Assembly (NCBI RefSeq): GCF_003172955.1
Contig: NZ_QGKR01000169.1
Location: forward strand, 1-58,747
DNA: 58,747 nt
Reading direction: 5' to 3'
Source: Micromonospora acroterricola
GTDB lineage: Bacteria; Actinomycetota; Actinomycetes; Mycobacteriales; Micromonosporaceae
This document shows, piece by piece, positions 1 through 8,336 of the stretch (within the stretch, counting starts at the first letter, position 1; each line of letters starts with the position of its first letter). The notes beneath the pieces were generated by a model that was not told the origin of the DNA, did no database searches, and saw only the letters and a program-made list of their open reading frames with translations. Made by a program: the position numbers and the translations under genes.

Positions 1-149
1 AGCGGGTCCTCGCCGTACGCGCGGGCGGCGGCGACGGTCAGCAGCCGGCGCCGGCCCAACTGCCCCCCGCGCAGCACGCCGAACGCGGCGGCGTCGCCGT
101 GCCCACCGGCGAGCCCGGCGAACTGCGCTCCGGACAGCGGCCCCGGCAC
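1..149 (-). CDS. HEXXH-motif putative peptide-modification protein, N-terminal part only
   Basis: A GTG at 149 opens a reading frame that stays open to the window edge and gives about 49 residues, beginning V-P-G-P-L-S-G-A-Q-F. The pattern 'Q-F-x-x-L-A-x-G-x-G-D-A ... L-R-x-x-Q-L' matches what I remember as the N terminus of HEXXH-motif proteins encoded beside radical SAM RiPP enzymes. It follows the fxsB stop by 4 bases on the same strand, so it is probably the third gene of the fxs operon. The catalytic HEXXH would lie outside the window and is not seen. The assignment therefore rests on the N-terminal pattern and the context. Confidence 0.55.
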   Translation of the reverse strand, partial: MPGPLSGAQFAGLAGGHGDAAAFGVLRGGQLGRRRLLTVAAARAYGEDP

Positions 150-153
150 CGGC

Positions 154-1440
154 TCAGCGTCCCACCGGCACGGGCGCCCCGACCCGTCCGGCGACCGTCG
201 GGTCTGCCGCGCCGCCCGGGCGAGGTGGGGTGGCGACGCGGCTTCGCAGCGCGTCCAGGTCGGCGGCGACCACCGACCGTACGTGCCGGATCAACCGGAA
301 CAGGTCCGCACAGTAGACCGACGGGTGGGCGAAGCCGGCGCCGTCGCGGAAGCGGTGCGCGTAGAGGCCGCCGCCGCAGGCGCCGACGACCGGGCATGCC
401 CGGCAGGTCGGCGCGAGGGCGGCCAACCCGGCCGGGCGCCCCGCCAGCGACGGGTGGCGCAACGCCTCGTCGAGGGTGTGCCGGAAGACGTCCAGACCGG
501 TACGCATCGCCGACGCGGTGGTCGTCTTCAGGGTGTCGGTGCCCTCGATCGTGCCGTCGGTCTCGATCGTCATGACGTCCGGCTCGGCGCCGCCCAGCGC
601 CTGGGTGCCGCTGCGCCCGCCGAGCAGCAACGCGATCAGCGACTCGAACAGCCGGATCCCGGTGCGTCGGGGCGTCTCCCGGTACCAGGTGTCGAAGACG
701 GCGATCAGCCAGTCCGCGTACGGGGTGGCGGGGTCGCCGGGGTGGCGGCCGGGCGGGGGAGTGCTCCAGTTGCCGTGCGGCAGGAGCAGGTCCAGCCGGG
801 GCGGGTCGAACTCCAGCAGGCTCCGGTAGACGTCGACCGGGTCGTTGGCCAGGTCGACGGTGCACAGCACCCCGGCGTAGCGGGAGCGGTGCTCGGGTCG
901 GGCCAGCAGGCGCAGCCCGGCGGCGACCTCGGTGAAGCTGCCCCGCCCGTCGGCATGGCGCCGGTGCCGGTCGTTGGCCGTCCGGTCGCCGTCCACGCTC
1001 ACCCCGACGTCGATGCCGTGCGTGTGGCACAGCGCGAGCGCCGCGTCGTCCAGCAGCACCCCGTTGGTCTGCATCCCGACGTCGAGGGTCGTGCCGGCGG
1101 GCATCGCGGCGCGCAGGGTGCGCACCGTCCGGTCGAGCACGGCGACGCCGGCGAGCAGCGGCTCCCCGCCGTGCAGGACCACCCGCACCCGGTCGGCGCG
1201 GTGCCGGGCGAGGTGCGCGGCCAGCCGGTCGGCCACCCGCGCCACCGTGCCGGGCGCGATCACCCGGGGCCGGTCGCGCCAGCCCTGGTCGGCGTGCCGG
1301 TAGACGTAGCAGTAGTCGCAGGCCAGGTTGCAGCGCGAGTGGACCTTCAGCACGAGCTGGCGTACCCGGGGTGCCGTCGCGGGTGGCGCGTCGGGGGCAG
1401 GGCGGCGCGGGGCGGCCGACGGCGAGGCGTCGGCCGACAC
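154..1440 (-). CDS. fxsB: Radical SAM/SPASM peptide cyclophane synthase FxsB
   Basis: This 428-residue enzyme starts at a GTG 2 bases after the fxsA stop. The radical SAM cluster motif CNLACDYC sits at residues 37-44 (Cys37, Cys41, Cys44) and a GGEP-type SAM motif follows (HGGEPLL). A C-terminal SPASM-like Cys cluster (CRACPVVGACGG) lies near residue 345. Enzymes of the FxsB family are three-residue cyclophane-forming enzymes: they join an aromatic side chain to the beta-carbon of a residue two positions later in the precursor. Its substrate should be the C-terminal F-x-S-x-x of the adjacent precursor. The downstream metallohydrolase-like part found fused in some FxsB proteins is not fused here. 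A separate HEXXH-type gene follows instead. Confidence 0.9.
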   Translation of the reverse strand: MSADASPSAAPRRPAPDAPPATAPRVRQLVLKVHSRCNLACDYCYVYRHADQGWRDRPRVIAPGTVARVADRLAAHLARHRADRVRVVLHGGEPLLAGVAVLDRTVRTLRAAMPAGTTLDVGMQTNGVLLDDAALALCHTHGIDVGVSVDGDRTANDRHRRHADGRGSFTEVAAGLRLLARPEHRSRYAGVLCTVDLANDPVDVYRSLLEFDPPRLDLLLPHGNWSTPPPGRHPGDPATPYADWLIAVFDTWYRETPRRTGIRLFESLIALLLGGRSGTQALGGAEPDVMTIETDGTIEGTDTLKTTTASAMRTGLDVFRHTLDEALRHPSLAGRPAGLAALAPTCRACPVVGACGGGLYAHRFRDGAGFAHPSVYCADLFRLIRHVRSVVAADLDALRSRVATPPRPGGAADPTVAGRVGAPVPVGR

Positions 1441-1442
1441 GG

Positions 1443-1649
1443 TCAGAAGCTCGATTCGAACGCTGACACGTCGCCGGGCCGGCCCGGCTCACCCTCGGCG
1501 ACCAGCGCTCCCAGCACGTGGGCCAGCACGCTGTCACCGGCACCCGCCAGCAGGTCGGCCAGGGGCACGTCGCCGAGCTGCACCAGAGCGACGCCGGTGC
1601 TGGCGGGCGTGGGCGGTGGGGTGTGCTCAGCCACCGTGGACCGCCCCAC
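1443..1649 (-). CDS. fxsA: FxSxx-COOH RiPP precursor peptide FxsA
   Basis: This 68-residue peptide ends exactly in F-E-S-S-F-stop, which is the FxSxx-COOH signature. Its leader has the family pattern 'L-x-D-V-P-L-A-D-L-L-A ... D-S-V-L-A'. FxsA-type precursors are usually about 60 residues, so an internal GTG at 1636 (63-64 residues) is a plausible alternative start. Neither start has a clear Shine-Dalgarno sequence. The gene lies directly upstream of fxsB with a 2-base gap, so the two are probably co-transcribed. The Phe and Ser of the C-terminal motif are the expected crosslink residues. The mature product and its role are unknown. Confidence 0.85.
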   Translation of the reverse strand: MGRSTVAEHTPPPTPASTGVALVQLGDVPLADLLAGAGDSVLAHVLGALVAEGEPGRPGDVSAFESSF

Positions 1650-2018
1650 GGTCCGAGACCGGCACGTGCGTCACCGCTGCGCTCACTCCGCCTTTCTACA
1701 CCATCGCGCCCGGCCCGGGACGGCGCGACACCGCAGCTCGCACACGCTGGTCACCGCGCCGTCACCTGGCGTACCCCCGAGTCGCCCGGCAGCCGCGCGG
1801 ACGCCCGGGACCGGGCCGGCGTCGAGTCTCTCCCGGCGGCCTCGCGGACCGGACGGCCGCCGCGGGGACGGACAACACGGTCGAAAAGGCATTGCTCGCC
1901 GGACGGGCGGCTGCCCCGTAGCCGCACTGGCGCGGCGTTTGGCCGCGGGCCGGGCCGGGAACGCGAGGCCTCGCCGGCGCGGCGTCAGCCGCGGCCACAG
2001 GAACGGATGGAGAAGGTC
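1650..2018. other. Intergenic region between fxsA and the GCS2-type ligase
   Basis: This is a divergent intergenic region of about 370 bases. It must carry the promoters of the fxs operon (leftward) and of the ligase gene (rightward). I found no convincing -35/-10 pair, hairpin or small gene in it. Confidence 0.5.
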
Positions 2019-3152
2019 ATGACGCGCCGTGCGACGGCCGCCGACACCGTGCCCGACCTGGCGACCCTCACCCTCGGTGTGGAGGAGGAGTACCTGCTGC
2101 TCGATCCCGACAGCGGACGGAACCTGCCGGTGGCCGACCAGGTGCTGGCCGCGCTGCGTGGATCGGCCCGGGAGCAGAGTCGCCAGGAGTTCCGGCACAG
2201 CATGGTGGAGATGGTCACGCCGGTCTGCGCCGACCTCGGCGAGCTGCGCGCGCACCTGGTGGCGCTTCGCCGCTCGGCCGGCGAGGCCGCCACGGCCGCC
2301 GGGGCCCGCCTCGTCGCGGTCGGGGCCACCCCGCTCGCCGAGCCGCACCGGACGGTGCCCGACAAACCGCGCTACCACGCGATGTCGCGCCGGTACGGGC
2401 CGGTGGCGCACGACCCGGCGGTGTGCGGTTGTCACGTGCACGTCGGGCTGCCCGACCGGGAACTGGCCGTGCAGGTCTGCAACCACCTGCGGGTGTGGCT
2501 GCCCGTGGTGCAGGCCATCACCACCAACTCCCCGCTGCACGACGGCCAGGACACCGGCCACGCCAGCTGGCGGTCGATGCAGCTTGAACGCTGGCCCAGC
2601 ATCGGCCCGACGCCGTACTTCGACTCCGCCGCCGACTACGACCGGACGGTCGACGAGCTGATCGCCGCCGGCATCATGCTGGACGCCGCGATGGTCTACT
2701 GGTACGCCCGGCCGTCGGTCGCGTACCCCACGGTGGAGGTCCGGGTCGGTGACGTCTGCCCGACCGTGGACGACGCGGTGCTGGTCGCCGGGCTGGTCCG
2801 TGCCCTGGTCGCCACCACGGCCGCCGACGTGCGCGCCGGTGCCCGCGCCCCGGGCATCAGGGACTGCCTGGTCGCCGCCGCGCACTGGCGGGCCGCGCAC
2901 GACGGCCTGGACGGCGAGCTGATCGACCTGCGCGCCGGCGGCACACGGCCGGCTTGGGCGCTGGTCGACGAGCTGCTCGCCACCGTCACCCCGGCCCTGG
3001 CGCGGCACGGCGACCTGGAGTACGTCATCGACCAGTTGGCGCGGCTGCGCAGCGAGGGCACCGGCGCGACCCGGCAACGCCGGGTGCTGGAGCGCACCGG
3101 TGACCTGCGCGCCGTCATCGACGACCTCGTCGCCCGCACCGCCGCCGGCTGA
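2019..3152 (+). CDS. Carboxylate-amine ligase, glutamate-cysteine ligase type 2 (GCS2/YbdK) family
   Basis: This 377-residue protein has the GCS2 N-terminal signature LGVEEEY at residues 19-25, followed by the conserved HSMVEMVTPVC and CGCHVHVG blocks (the latter near residue 138). GCS2 enzymes are ATP-dependent ligases that join a carboxylate, classically glutamate, to an amine, classically cysteine. Many YbdK-type members have weak or unknown substrates, so the exact reaction is uncertain. Two ATGs compete, at 2007 and 2019. I chose 2019 because GGAG lies 6 bases before it. The length fits the family (about 360-380 residues). It converges on the amidotransferase gene with only 18 bases between the stops. 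Confidence 0.85.
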   Translation: MTRRATAADTVPDLATLTLGVEEEYLLLDPDSGRNLPVADQVLAALRGSAREQSRQEFRHSMVEMVTPVCADLGELRAHLVALRRSAGEAATAAGARLVAVGATPLAEPHRTVPDKPRYHAMSRRYGPVAHDPAVCGCHVHVGLPDRELAVQVCNHLRVWLPVVQAITTNSPLHDGQDTGHASWRSMQLERWPSIGPTPYFDSAADYDRTVDELIAAGIMLDAAMVYWYARPSVAYPTVEVRVGDVCPTVDDAVLVAGLVRALVATTAADVRAGARAPGIRDCLVAAAHWRAAHDGLDGELIDLRAGGTRPAWALVDELLATVTPALARHGDLEYVIDQLARLRSEGTGATRQRRVLERTGDLRAVIDDLVARTAAG

Positions 3153-3170
3153 CCGGACGGCGGCGCGGGC

Positions 3171-4955
3171 TCACCGGATGTCGTGCGTCTGGAGCCAGAG
3201 CTCCAGCAGCCCGAGCTGCCACAGTTTGTTGCTGCCGGCCGCCGCCTCCGCGCGGTCCGGCTCGGCGAGCAGCCGTGCGACGTACTCCGGGCGGAACAGC
3301 CCCCGCTCACGCGCGGCCGGCGCCTGCAACGCCTCGGCCACCAGCTCGCGCACCGGCCCGTCCACGTTGCGCAGCGCCGGCACCGGGAAGTAGCCCTTGG
3401 GTCGGTCGATCACCTCGGCCGGCAGCACCTCCCGGGCGACCTCCTTCAGCACGCCCTTGCCGCCCAGCGCCGCCTTGTGCTCCGGCGGACAGTGCGCCGC
3501 CAGGGTCACCAGGTCCTGGTCGAGGAACGGGGTGCGCACCTCCAGGCCCCACGCCATGCTCATGTTGTCCACCCGCTTGACCGGGTCGTCGGGCAGCATC
3601 AGGTGGGTGTCGAGGCGCAGCACCGCGTCCAGCGCGCTCTGCGCCCCGGGTGCGGCGAGGTGCGCGGCGAGCAGTTCCCGGCTGGCGTCGTGGTCCAGCG
3701 CGTACGACGGGCCGACGATCCGACTCAGCTCGTCGTGGTCGCGGTCGAAGAACGCGGCGGCGAACGTCTCGGCCGCGCCGTGCCGGGGCGCCTCGCTCAG
3801 GGGCTGGTGGTAGCCGTAGCCGGCGAACACCTCGTCCGCGCCCTGCCCGGACTGCGCCACCTTCACGTGCCGGGCCACCTGCTCGGAGAGCAGGTGGAAG
3901 GCGACCACGTCGTGGCTGCCCATCGGCTCGGCCATCGCCAGGACGGCACGTCGCACGGCGGGCACCAGGTCGTCGTCGGCCAGCCGGATCCGGTGGTGGT
4001 CCGTGTCGTACGCGCGGGCCACCAGGTCGGAGTAGTGGAACTCGTCGCCGGACTCGTCGCCGCGGCTGTCGAAGCCGATGCTGAACGTCCGCAGGTGCTG
4101 CTGGCCGGCCTCGGCGAGCAACGCCACGATGAGGCTGGAGTCCAGCCCGCCGGAGAGCAGCACGCCAACCGGAACGTCGGAGACCAGCCGTCGGCGTACC
4201 GCGGTGCGCAGCGCGTCCCCGACGGCGGCTCGCCAGTCGGCGGCGTCCATCCCGGCGTCGGCCGGTTCCCGCACGTAGTCCGGCCGCCAGTACACCTCCT
4301 CGCGGCTGCGCCCGTCCGCCTCGATCACCCGCAGGGTGGCCGGCGGCAGCTTGCGGACGCCGCGCAGCACGGTCCGCGGCGCGGGCACGATCGAGTGCCA
4401 GGACAGGTAGTGGTGCAGCGCCACCGGGTCGATGCCGGTGTCCAGGTCGCCGGCGCGCAGCAGGGCGGGCAGGGTGGAGGCGAACCGGAGCCGTCCGGGG
4501 GTCTCGGCGAGGTACAGCGGCTTGATGCCGAGCCGGTCGCGCACCAGCACCAGCCGCCGCCGGGCCCGGTCGACCAGCCCGAAGGCGAACATGCCGACCA
4601 GGTGGTCGACGAAGCGTTCGCCCCAGTGCGCGTACGCCACCAGGATCACCTCGGTGTCACTGGTCGAGTGGAAGGCGTACCCGGCGTTCTGCAGCTCCTC
4701 GCGCAGCTCCGGATAGTTGTAGATGCAGCCGTTGAAGACCAGCCCCAGGCCCAGGTCCTCGCGCACCATGGGCTGACCACCGGCGTCGGAGAGGTCGATG
4801 ATGGTCAGCCGGCGGTGGCCGAGGGTCACCCAGCCGTCCGTGAACAGCCCCTCGCCGTCCGGGCCGCGCGACCGCATCGCCTCGGTCATCCGGGTGACCG
4901 CCGCGGCGTCCGGCGGACTGCCGTCGAAGCGCGCCTCCCCGCTGATCCCGCACAT
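3171..4955 (-). CDS. N-acetylglutaminylglutamine amidotransferase (asparagine synthase B-type)
   Basis: This 594-residue class II glutamine amidotransferase has Cys2 as nucleophile (start MCGISGE). An N-terminal glutaminase domain is followed by a synthetase domain whose PP-loop SGGLDSS lies near residues 266-272. Features such as 'GGQPMV ... LVFNGCIYNYPELR' and 'VKVAQSGQGADEVFAGYGY' resemble the branch that amidates the dipeptide osmolyte precursor N-acetylglutaminylglutamine, rather than house-keeping AsnB. The usual partner, the N-acetyltransferase/ATP-grasp synthetase, is not within the window on this side. A generic asparagine synthetase is the alternative. The protein is full length and no defect is seen. 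Confidence 0.82.
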   Translation of the reverse strand: MCGISGEARFDGSPPDAAAVTRMTEAMRSRGPDGEGLFTDGWVTLGHRRLTIIDLSDAGGQPMVREDLGLGLVFNGCIYNYPELREELQNAGYAFHSTSDTEVILVAYAHWGERFVDHLVGMFAFGLVDRARRRLVLVRDRLGIKPLYLAETPGRLRFASTLPALLRAGDLDTGIDPVALHHYLSWHSIVPAPRTVLRGVRKLPPATLRVIEADGRSREEVYWRPDYVREPADAGMDAADWRAAVGDALRTAVRRRLVSDVPVGVLLSGGLDSSLIVALLAEAGQQHLRTFSIGFDSRGDESGDEFHYSDLVARAYDTDHHRIRLADDDLVPAVRRAVLAMAEPMGSHDVVAFHLLSEQVARHVKVAQSGQGADEVFAGYGYHQPLSEAPRHGAAETFAAAFFDRDHDELSRIVGPSYALDHDASRELLAAHLAAPGAQSALDAVLRLDTHLMLPDDPVKRVDNMSMAWGLEVRTPFLDQDLVTLAAHCPPEHKAALGGKGVLKEVAREVLPAEVIDRPKGYFPVPALRNVDGPVRELVAEALQAPAARERGLFRPEYVARLLAEPDRAEAAAGSNKLWQLGLLELWLQTHDIR

Positions 4956-5130
4956 CAGGCGGGGTGGTGGGTCAGGTGGGACATCAGCGGCACGAGCGTT
5001 CTCCTGTCACCTCGCCCGGCCGCTCCCGGCCGGTCCCGCCGACCGGACGGGGGCCCTGGCTACCCGGGCGCGCGGTGGGCAAACCCGTCGGGGTCCAGGG
5101 CACCGGGCGTTGCGGGAAGGCCCTCCTCGC

Positions 5131-5559
5131 TCAGCCGCGCAGGGTGCGCAGGATGCGGGCGAGCTGGTCGCGGTCGGCGTCGTCGAGGTGGCCGAAGAAG
5201 CGGTCGGCCTCGGCCCGGCGGGCCGCCCGGATGGCGGCGCTGACCCGCTCGCCCTCCTGGGTCAGCGCGACCAGGGTCGCCCGTCGGTCGGCCGGGTCGG
5301 GCCGGCGTTCCACGAGCCCACGGGCCTGGAGGTCGTCGATGACCTCGGTGGCCGAGCGGGGCGCGATGCGCAGGTGCTCGGCGATGGCGCCGGGGCGTAG
5401 CTCGCCGTGCCGGGCCAGCACCCCGAGCGCCCGGGACTGGCTGGGGGTGACATCCCACGGCGCCAACGACTCTTGTGCCTGCCGGCGCAGCCGTCCGGCC
5501 ACCGCCCAGAAGGTCTCCGCCAGGCTCTCGTCGTCGCCGTCCGCCGTGCGCTCCGTCAC
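5131..5559 (-). CDS. MarR-family transcriptional regulator
   Basis: This 142-residue winged-helix regulator contains the MarR pattern 'S-Q-S-R-A-L-G-V-L-A-R-H-G-E-L ... D-D-L-Q-A-R-G-L-V-E-R-R-P-D-P-A-D-R-R'. The conserved D-x-R of the wing is present. The GTG start at 5559 is supported by a -10-like TACGGT (5572-5567 on the minus strand) placed 7 bases before it, which suggests a leaderless transcript. It is divergent from the ABC exporter at 5642. The shared intergenic region contains overlapping palindromes, so it probably represses the exporter and itself. Confidence 0.88.
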   Translation of the reverse strand: MTERTADGDDESLAETFWAVAGRLRRQAQESLAPWDVTPSQSRALGVLARHGELRPGAIAEHLRIAPRSATEVIDDLQARGLVERRPDPADRRATLVALTQEGERVSAAIRAARRAEADRFFGHLDDADRDQLARILRTLRG

Positions 5560-5591
5560 GGGGAATACCGTAGCAGGGAATGCGGTTGTTC

Positions 5592-5612
5592 CCTCATGAT
5601 GAGGTAACCTCA
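5592..5612. promoter_or_regulatory. Probable MarR operator made of overlapping palindromes
   Basis: There are two perfect inverted repeats. CCTCAT-g-ATGAGG occupies 5592-5604 and TGAGGT-a-ACCTCA occupies 5600-5612. They share the central GAGG, giving three phased half-sites. The site lies between the divergent marR and ABC exporter genes and overlaps the expected -35 region of marR. Confidence 0.6.
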
Positions 5613-5641
5613 GCAATGTTCGCGACGAGAGGCAGTCCCCC

Positions 5642-7435
5642 TTGGAACCCACCCCCACCGGCCGCGAGCGCGGCCACCGCACCGTCAGCGCCGACGAGAA
5701 GGCGCAGGCCCGCCAGGTGTCGCTGCGCCGCATCGGCCGGCTGTTCACCGACCACCGGCCCGCGCTGGCGTCCGTGACCGCGATCATCGTGCTCTCCTCG
5801 ATCATCGCGATGGCCACCCCGTTCCTGCTGCGTGCCGTCATCGACCGGGCCCTGCCGCAGGGCGACGTGACCCTCCTGGTCTGGCTGGTCCTCGGCATGG
5901 TCGCCGTGGCCGGCGTGACCGCCGCCCTCGGCGTCGTCCAGACCTGGATCTCCACCCGGGTCGGGCAGCAGGTCATGCACCGGCTGCGCACCGACGTCTT
6001 CAGCCACCTCCAGCGGCAGTCGCTGGGCTTCTTCACCCGGACCCGCACCGGCGAGGTGCAGTCCCGCATCACCAACGACATCGGCGGCATGCAGTCGGTG
6101 GTCACCTCCACCGCCACCGCCGTCGCCGCCAACCTCACCACCGTGGTGGCCACCACGGTCGCCATGGTCGCGCTCTCCTGGCAGCTCTCCCTGGTCTCGC
6201 TGGTGGTGCTGCCGCCGGCGATCTTGCTGACCCGCCGGGTCGCCCGGATGCGCCGGGAGATCACCGCCCAGCGCCAGCGCGAACTGGCCGACCTCAACGT
6301 CACCGTCGAGGAGGGGCTGTCGATCAGCGGCGTCCAACTGGCCAAGACCCTCGGCACCGGGCCCGCGCTGATCGACCGGTTCACCGCGTCGTCGGCACGC
6401 CTGGTCGACCTGGAGCTGCGCAGCGAGCTGGCCGGCCGCTGGCGGATGGCCTCGATGAGCATCATCTTCGCCGCCGTACCGGCCGTCATCTACCTCGCCG
6501 CGGGCCTCCCCGGCACCGCCGGCACCCTGAGCATCGGCACCCTGGTCGCCTTCACCGCCTTGCAGGGCGGTCTGTTCCGGCCGCTGATGGGGCTGCTCAA
6601 CGTGGGCGTGTCGCTGACCGCCTCGCTGGCGCTGTTCGCCCGGATCTTCGAGTACCTCGACCTGCCGGTCGACGTGGCCGACCCCGCCGAGCCGGTCCAC
6701 CTCGACCACGCCCGGGTGCGCGGTCACCTCCGCCTGGAGTTAGTCACCTTCGGCTACCCGGGCAGCGACACCGCCGCGCTCGCCGGGGTCACCCTCGACG
6801 TGCCCGCCGGCACCAGTCTCGCCCTGGTCGGCGAGACCGGCTCCGGCAAGAGCACCCTCGCCGGGCTGGTCAGCCGGCTGCACGACCCGACCGCCGGCCG
6901 GGTCACCATCGACGGCGTCGACCTGCGCGACCTCCGCCTGGCCGACCTGGCCGCGATCGTCGGCGTGGTCAGCCAGGAGACGTACCTGCTGCACACCACC
7001 GTCCGGGAGAACCTGCGCTATGCCCGGCCGGACGCCACCGACGCGGAGATCGAGGCCGCGGCCCGCGCCGCACAGATCCACGAGCTGATCTCCGCCCTGC
7101 CCGACGGGTACGACACCATGGTCGGCTCGCGCGGCCACCGGTTCTCCGGCGGCGAGAAGCAGCGGATCGCGATCGCCCGCACGCTGCTGCGCGACCCGCG
7201 CATCCTGGTCCTCGACGAGGCCACCAGCGCTCTGGACACCGAGACCGAACGGGCCGTGCAGCGAGCGTTCGACGTGCTCGCCGAGGGGCGCACCACGATC
7301 ACCATCGCGCACCGGCTCTCCACCGTCCGCGACGCCGACCAGATCGCGGTGCTCGACCACGGCCGGATCGTCGAGGCCGGCACCCACGACAGCCTGCTGC
7401 ACCGCAACGGCCGCTACGCCACCCTGGCCGCCTGA
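5642..7435 (+). CDS. ABC exporter, fused membrane and ATPase domains
   Basis: This 597-residue half-transporter has an N-terminal six-helix exporter domain (about residues 30-330) followed by a nucleotide-binding domain. The Walker A GETGSGKST lies near residue 397, the signature FSGGEKQ near 501 and Walker B ILVLDEA near 521, with the H-loop 'TIAHRLS' after it. The signature begins with Phe instead of Leu. The family exports lipids, peptides or drugs as homo- or heterodimers. No partner half-transporter is adjacent, so a homodimer is likely. The start is a TTG at 5642, with GAGAGG upstream as the ribosome site. Regulation by the divergent MarR protein is likely. The substrate is unknown. Confidence 0.88.
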   Translation: MEPTPTGRERGHRTVSADEKAQARQVSLRRIGRLFTDHRPALASVTAIIVLSSIIAMATPFLLRAVIDRALPQGDVTLLVWLVLGMVAVAGVTAALGVVQTWISTRVGQQVMHRLRTDVFSHLQRQSLGFFTRTRTGEVQSRITNDIGGMQSVVTSTATAVAANLTTVVATTVAMVALSWQLSLVSLVVLPPAILLTRRVARMRREITAQRQRELADLNVTVEEGLSISGVQLAKTLGTGPALIDRFTASSARLVDLELRSELAGRWRMASMSIIFAAVPAVIYLAAGLPGTAGTLSIGTLVAFTALQGGLFRPLMGLLNVGVSLTASLALFARIFEYLDLPVDVADPAEPVHLDHARVRGHLRLELVTFGYPGSDTAALAGVTLDVPAGTSLALVGETGSGKSTLAGLVSRLHDPTAGRVTIDGVDLRDLRLADLAAIVGVVSQETYLLHTTVRENLRYARPDATDAEIEAAARAAQIHELISALPDGYDTMVGSRGHRFSGGEKQRIAIARTLLRDPRILVLDEATSALDTETERAVQRAFDVLAEGRTTITIAHRLSTVRDADQIAVLDHGRIVEAGTHDSLLHRNGRYATLAA

Positions 7436-7488
7436 CCCTCCGGTAGCTGGTTCACAACCGTCTCGAAACCGTCGCTAAAAGCGTCTCA

Positions 7489-8226
7489 CTATTTCTCGTC
7501 GAGGTGGCGGTAGACGGTGGCCCTCGAGACGCCCAGGGTGGCGGCGATGGCATCCACCGAGTGGGTGCCCGCCGCATGCATCCGCCGGGCCGCCTCCACC
7601 TGCTCCCCGCCCAGCGCCCGCGGCCGCCCCGGTCGCCGCCGGCCGCCCCGCGCGCCGGCGGACGGGGTCGCGGCGTCCGGCGCCGGCGTGGACAGCAGCC
7701 GGCGTACGCCGTCGAGCATGTCGGCGCGCAGCACCTCGTCGGGCACGTCGGTGAAGAAGACGATCGGGTCGCTGCACGTGGCGACCGCCTGCACCGCCCG
7801 GACCCGCTCGCGACGGCCGGCACCCGGCCCCGCGATGACGTCGTTGGCCCGCATCGCGATCCCCATCAGCCGGTGGTACGTGTCGTTCCGCCCGACCAGC
7901 GCGATGTCGTGGAAGAGCATGCCCAGTGGCCGGCGGTGGGCGAGCATGGTGTCCACCCATCCCTCCAGCACCGTCCACCGGGCCTCTTCGGTCGGCTGTG
8001 TCTGCGCCGCGTCGAGCAGCGCCTCCAGGTCGGCCAGCAGCGGCTCCACCAGTGCGGCGAGCAGGTGCTCCTTGGCCGGGAAGTGGTACAGGATCGCGGC
8101 CTTGGTCAGCCGCAGCCGCTCGCCGATCTGGCGCAACGAGGTGCGCTGGTAGCCGTGCTCGGCGAAGAGGTCGAGCGCGGCGCGCAGGATCCTGGTGCGG
8201 GTGTCGTCCGCGGGATCGGCGCTCAT
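7489..8226 (-). CDS. TetR-family repressor with an extra C-terminal resolvase-type HTH
   Basis: This 245-residue protein starts at the ATG at 8226, where a -10-like TACGCT lies 7 bases upstream (leaderless layout). Residues 1-60 form the TetR HTH (T-R-I-L-R-A-A-L-D-L-F-A-E-H-G-Y). The middle is a helical ligand domain. The last 40 residues form a second HTH like the C terminus of Hin/resolvase enzymes (R-P-R-A-L ... A-A-T-L-G-V-S-R-A-T-V-Y-R-H-L), reached through an Arg/Pro/Gly-rich linker. The gene converges with the upstream exporter and is divergent from the ABC pair at 8337. A perfect TetR-type operator lies between them. Confidence 0.88.
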   Translation of the reverse strand: MSADPADDTRTRILRAALDLFAEHGYQRTSLRQIGERLRLTKAAILYHFPAKEHLLAALVEPLLADLEALLDAAQTQPTEEARWTVLEGWVDTMLAHRRPLGMLFHDIALVGRNDTYHRLMGIAMRANDVIAGPGAGRRERVRAVQAVATCSDPIVFFTDVPDEVLRADMLDGVRRLLSTPAPDAATPSAGARGGRRRPGRPRALGGEQVEAARRMHAAGTHSVDAIAATLGVSRATVYRHLDEK

Positions 8227-8271
8227 GCCGGCCAGCGTAACGAACCTCCTGACCGCTGGGCGACATGACCG

Positions 8272-8301
8272 TTGAGAATACTGACCACCGGTCAGTACAG
8301 T
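8272..8301 (+). promoter_or_regulatory. Promoter of the ABC pair with embedded TetR operator
   Basis: TTGAGA at 8272-8277 and TACAGT at 8296-8301 form a -35/-10 pair with an 18-base spacer. Inside it lies a perfect inverted repeat, TACTGACC-acc-GGTCAGTA (8279-8297), the classic 8-3-8 form of a TetR operator. Binding there would block RNA polymerase. Confidence 0.75.
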
Positions 8302-8336
8302 GGGGACGGTCGACAAAGCCAACGGCAGGAGGGGCG

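Noticed and set aside
38..1543. Long open frame on the minus strand overlapping fxsA and fxsB.
   Set aside because: It is a GC-driven frame rich in Arg, Pro and Ala with no domain. The overlapping fxsB frame has all the radical SAM motifs.
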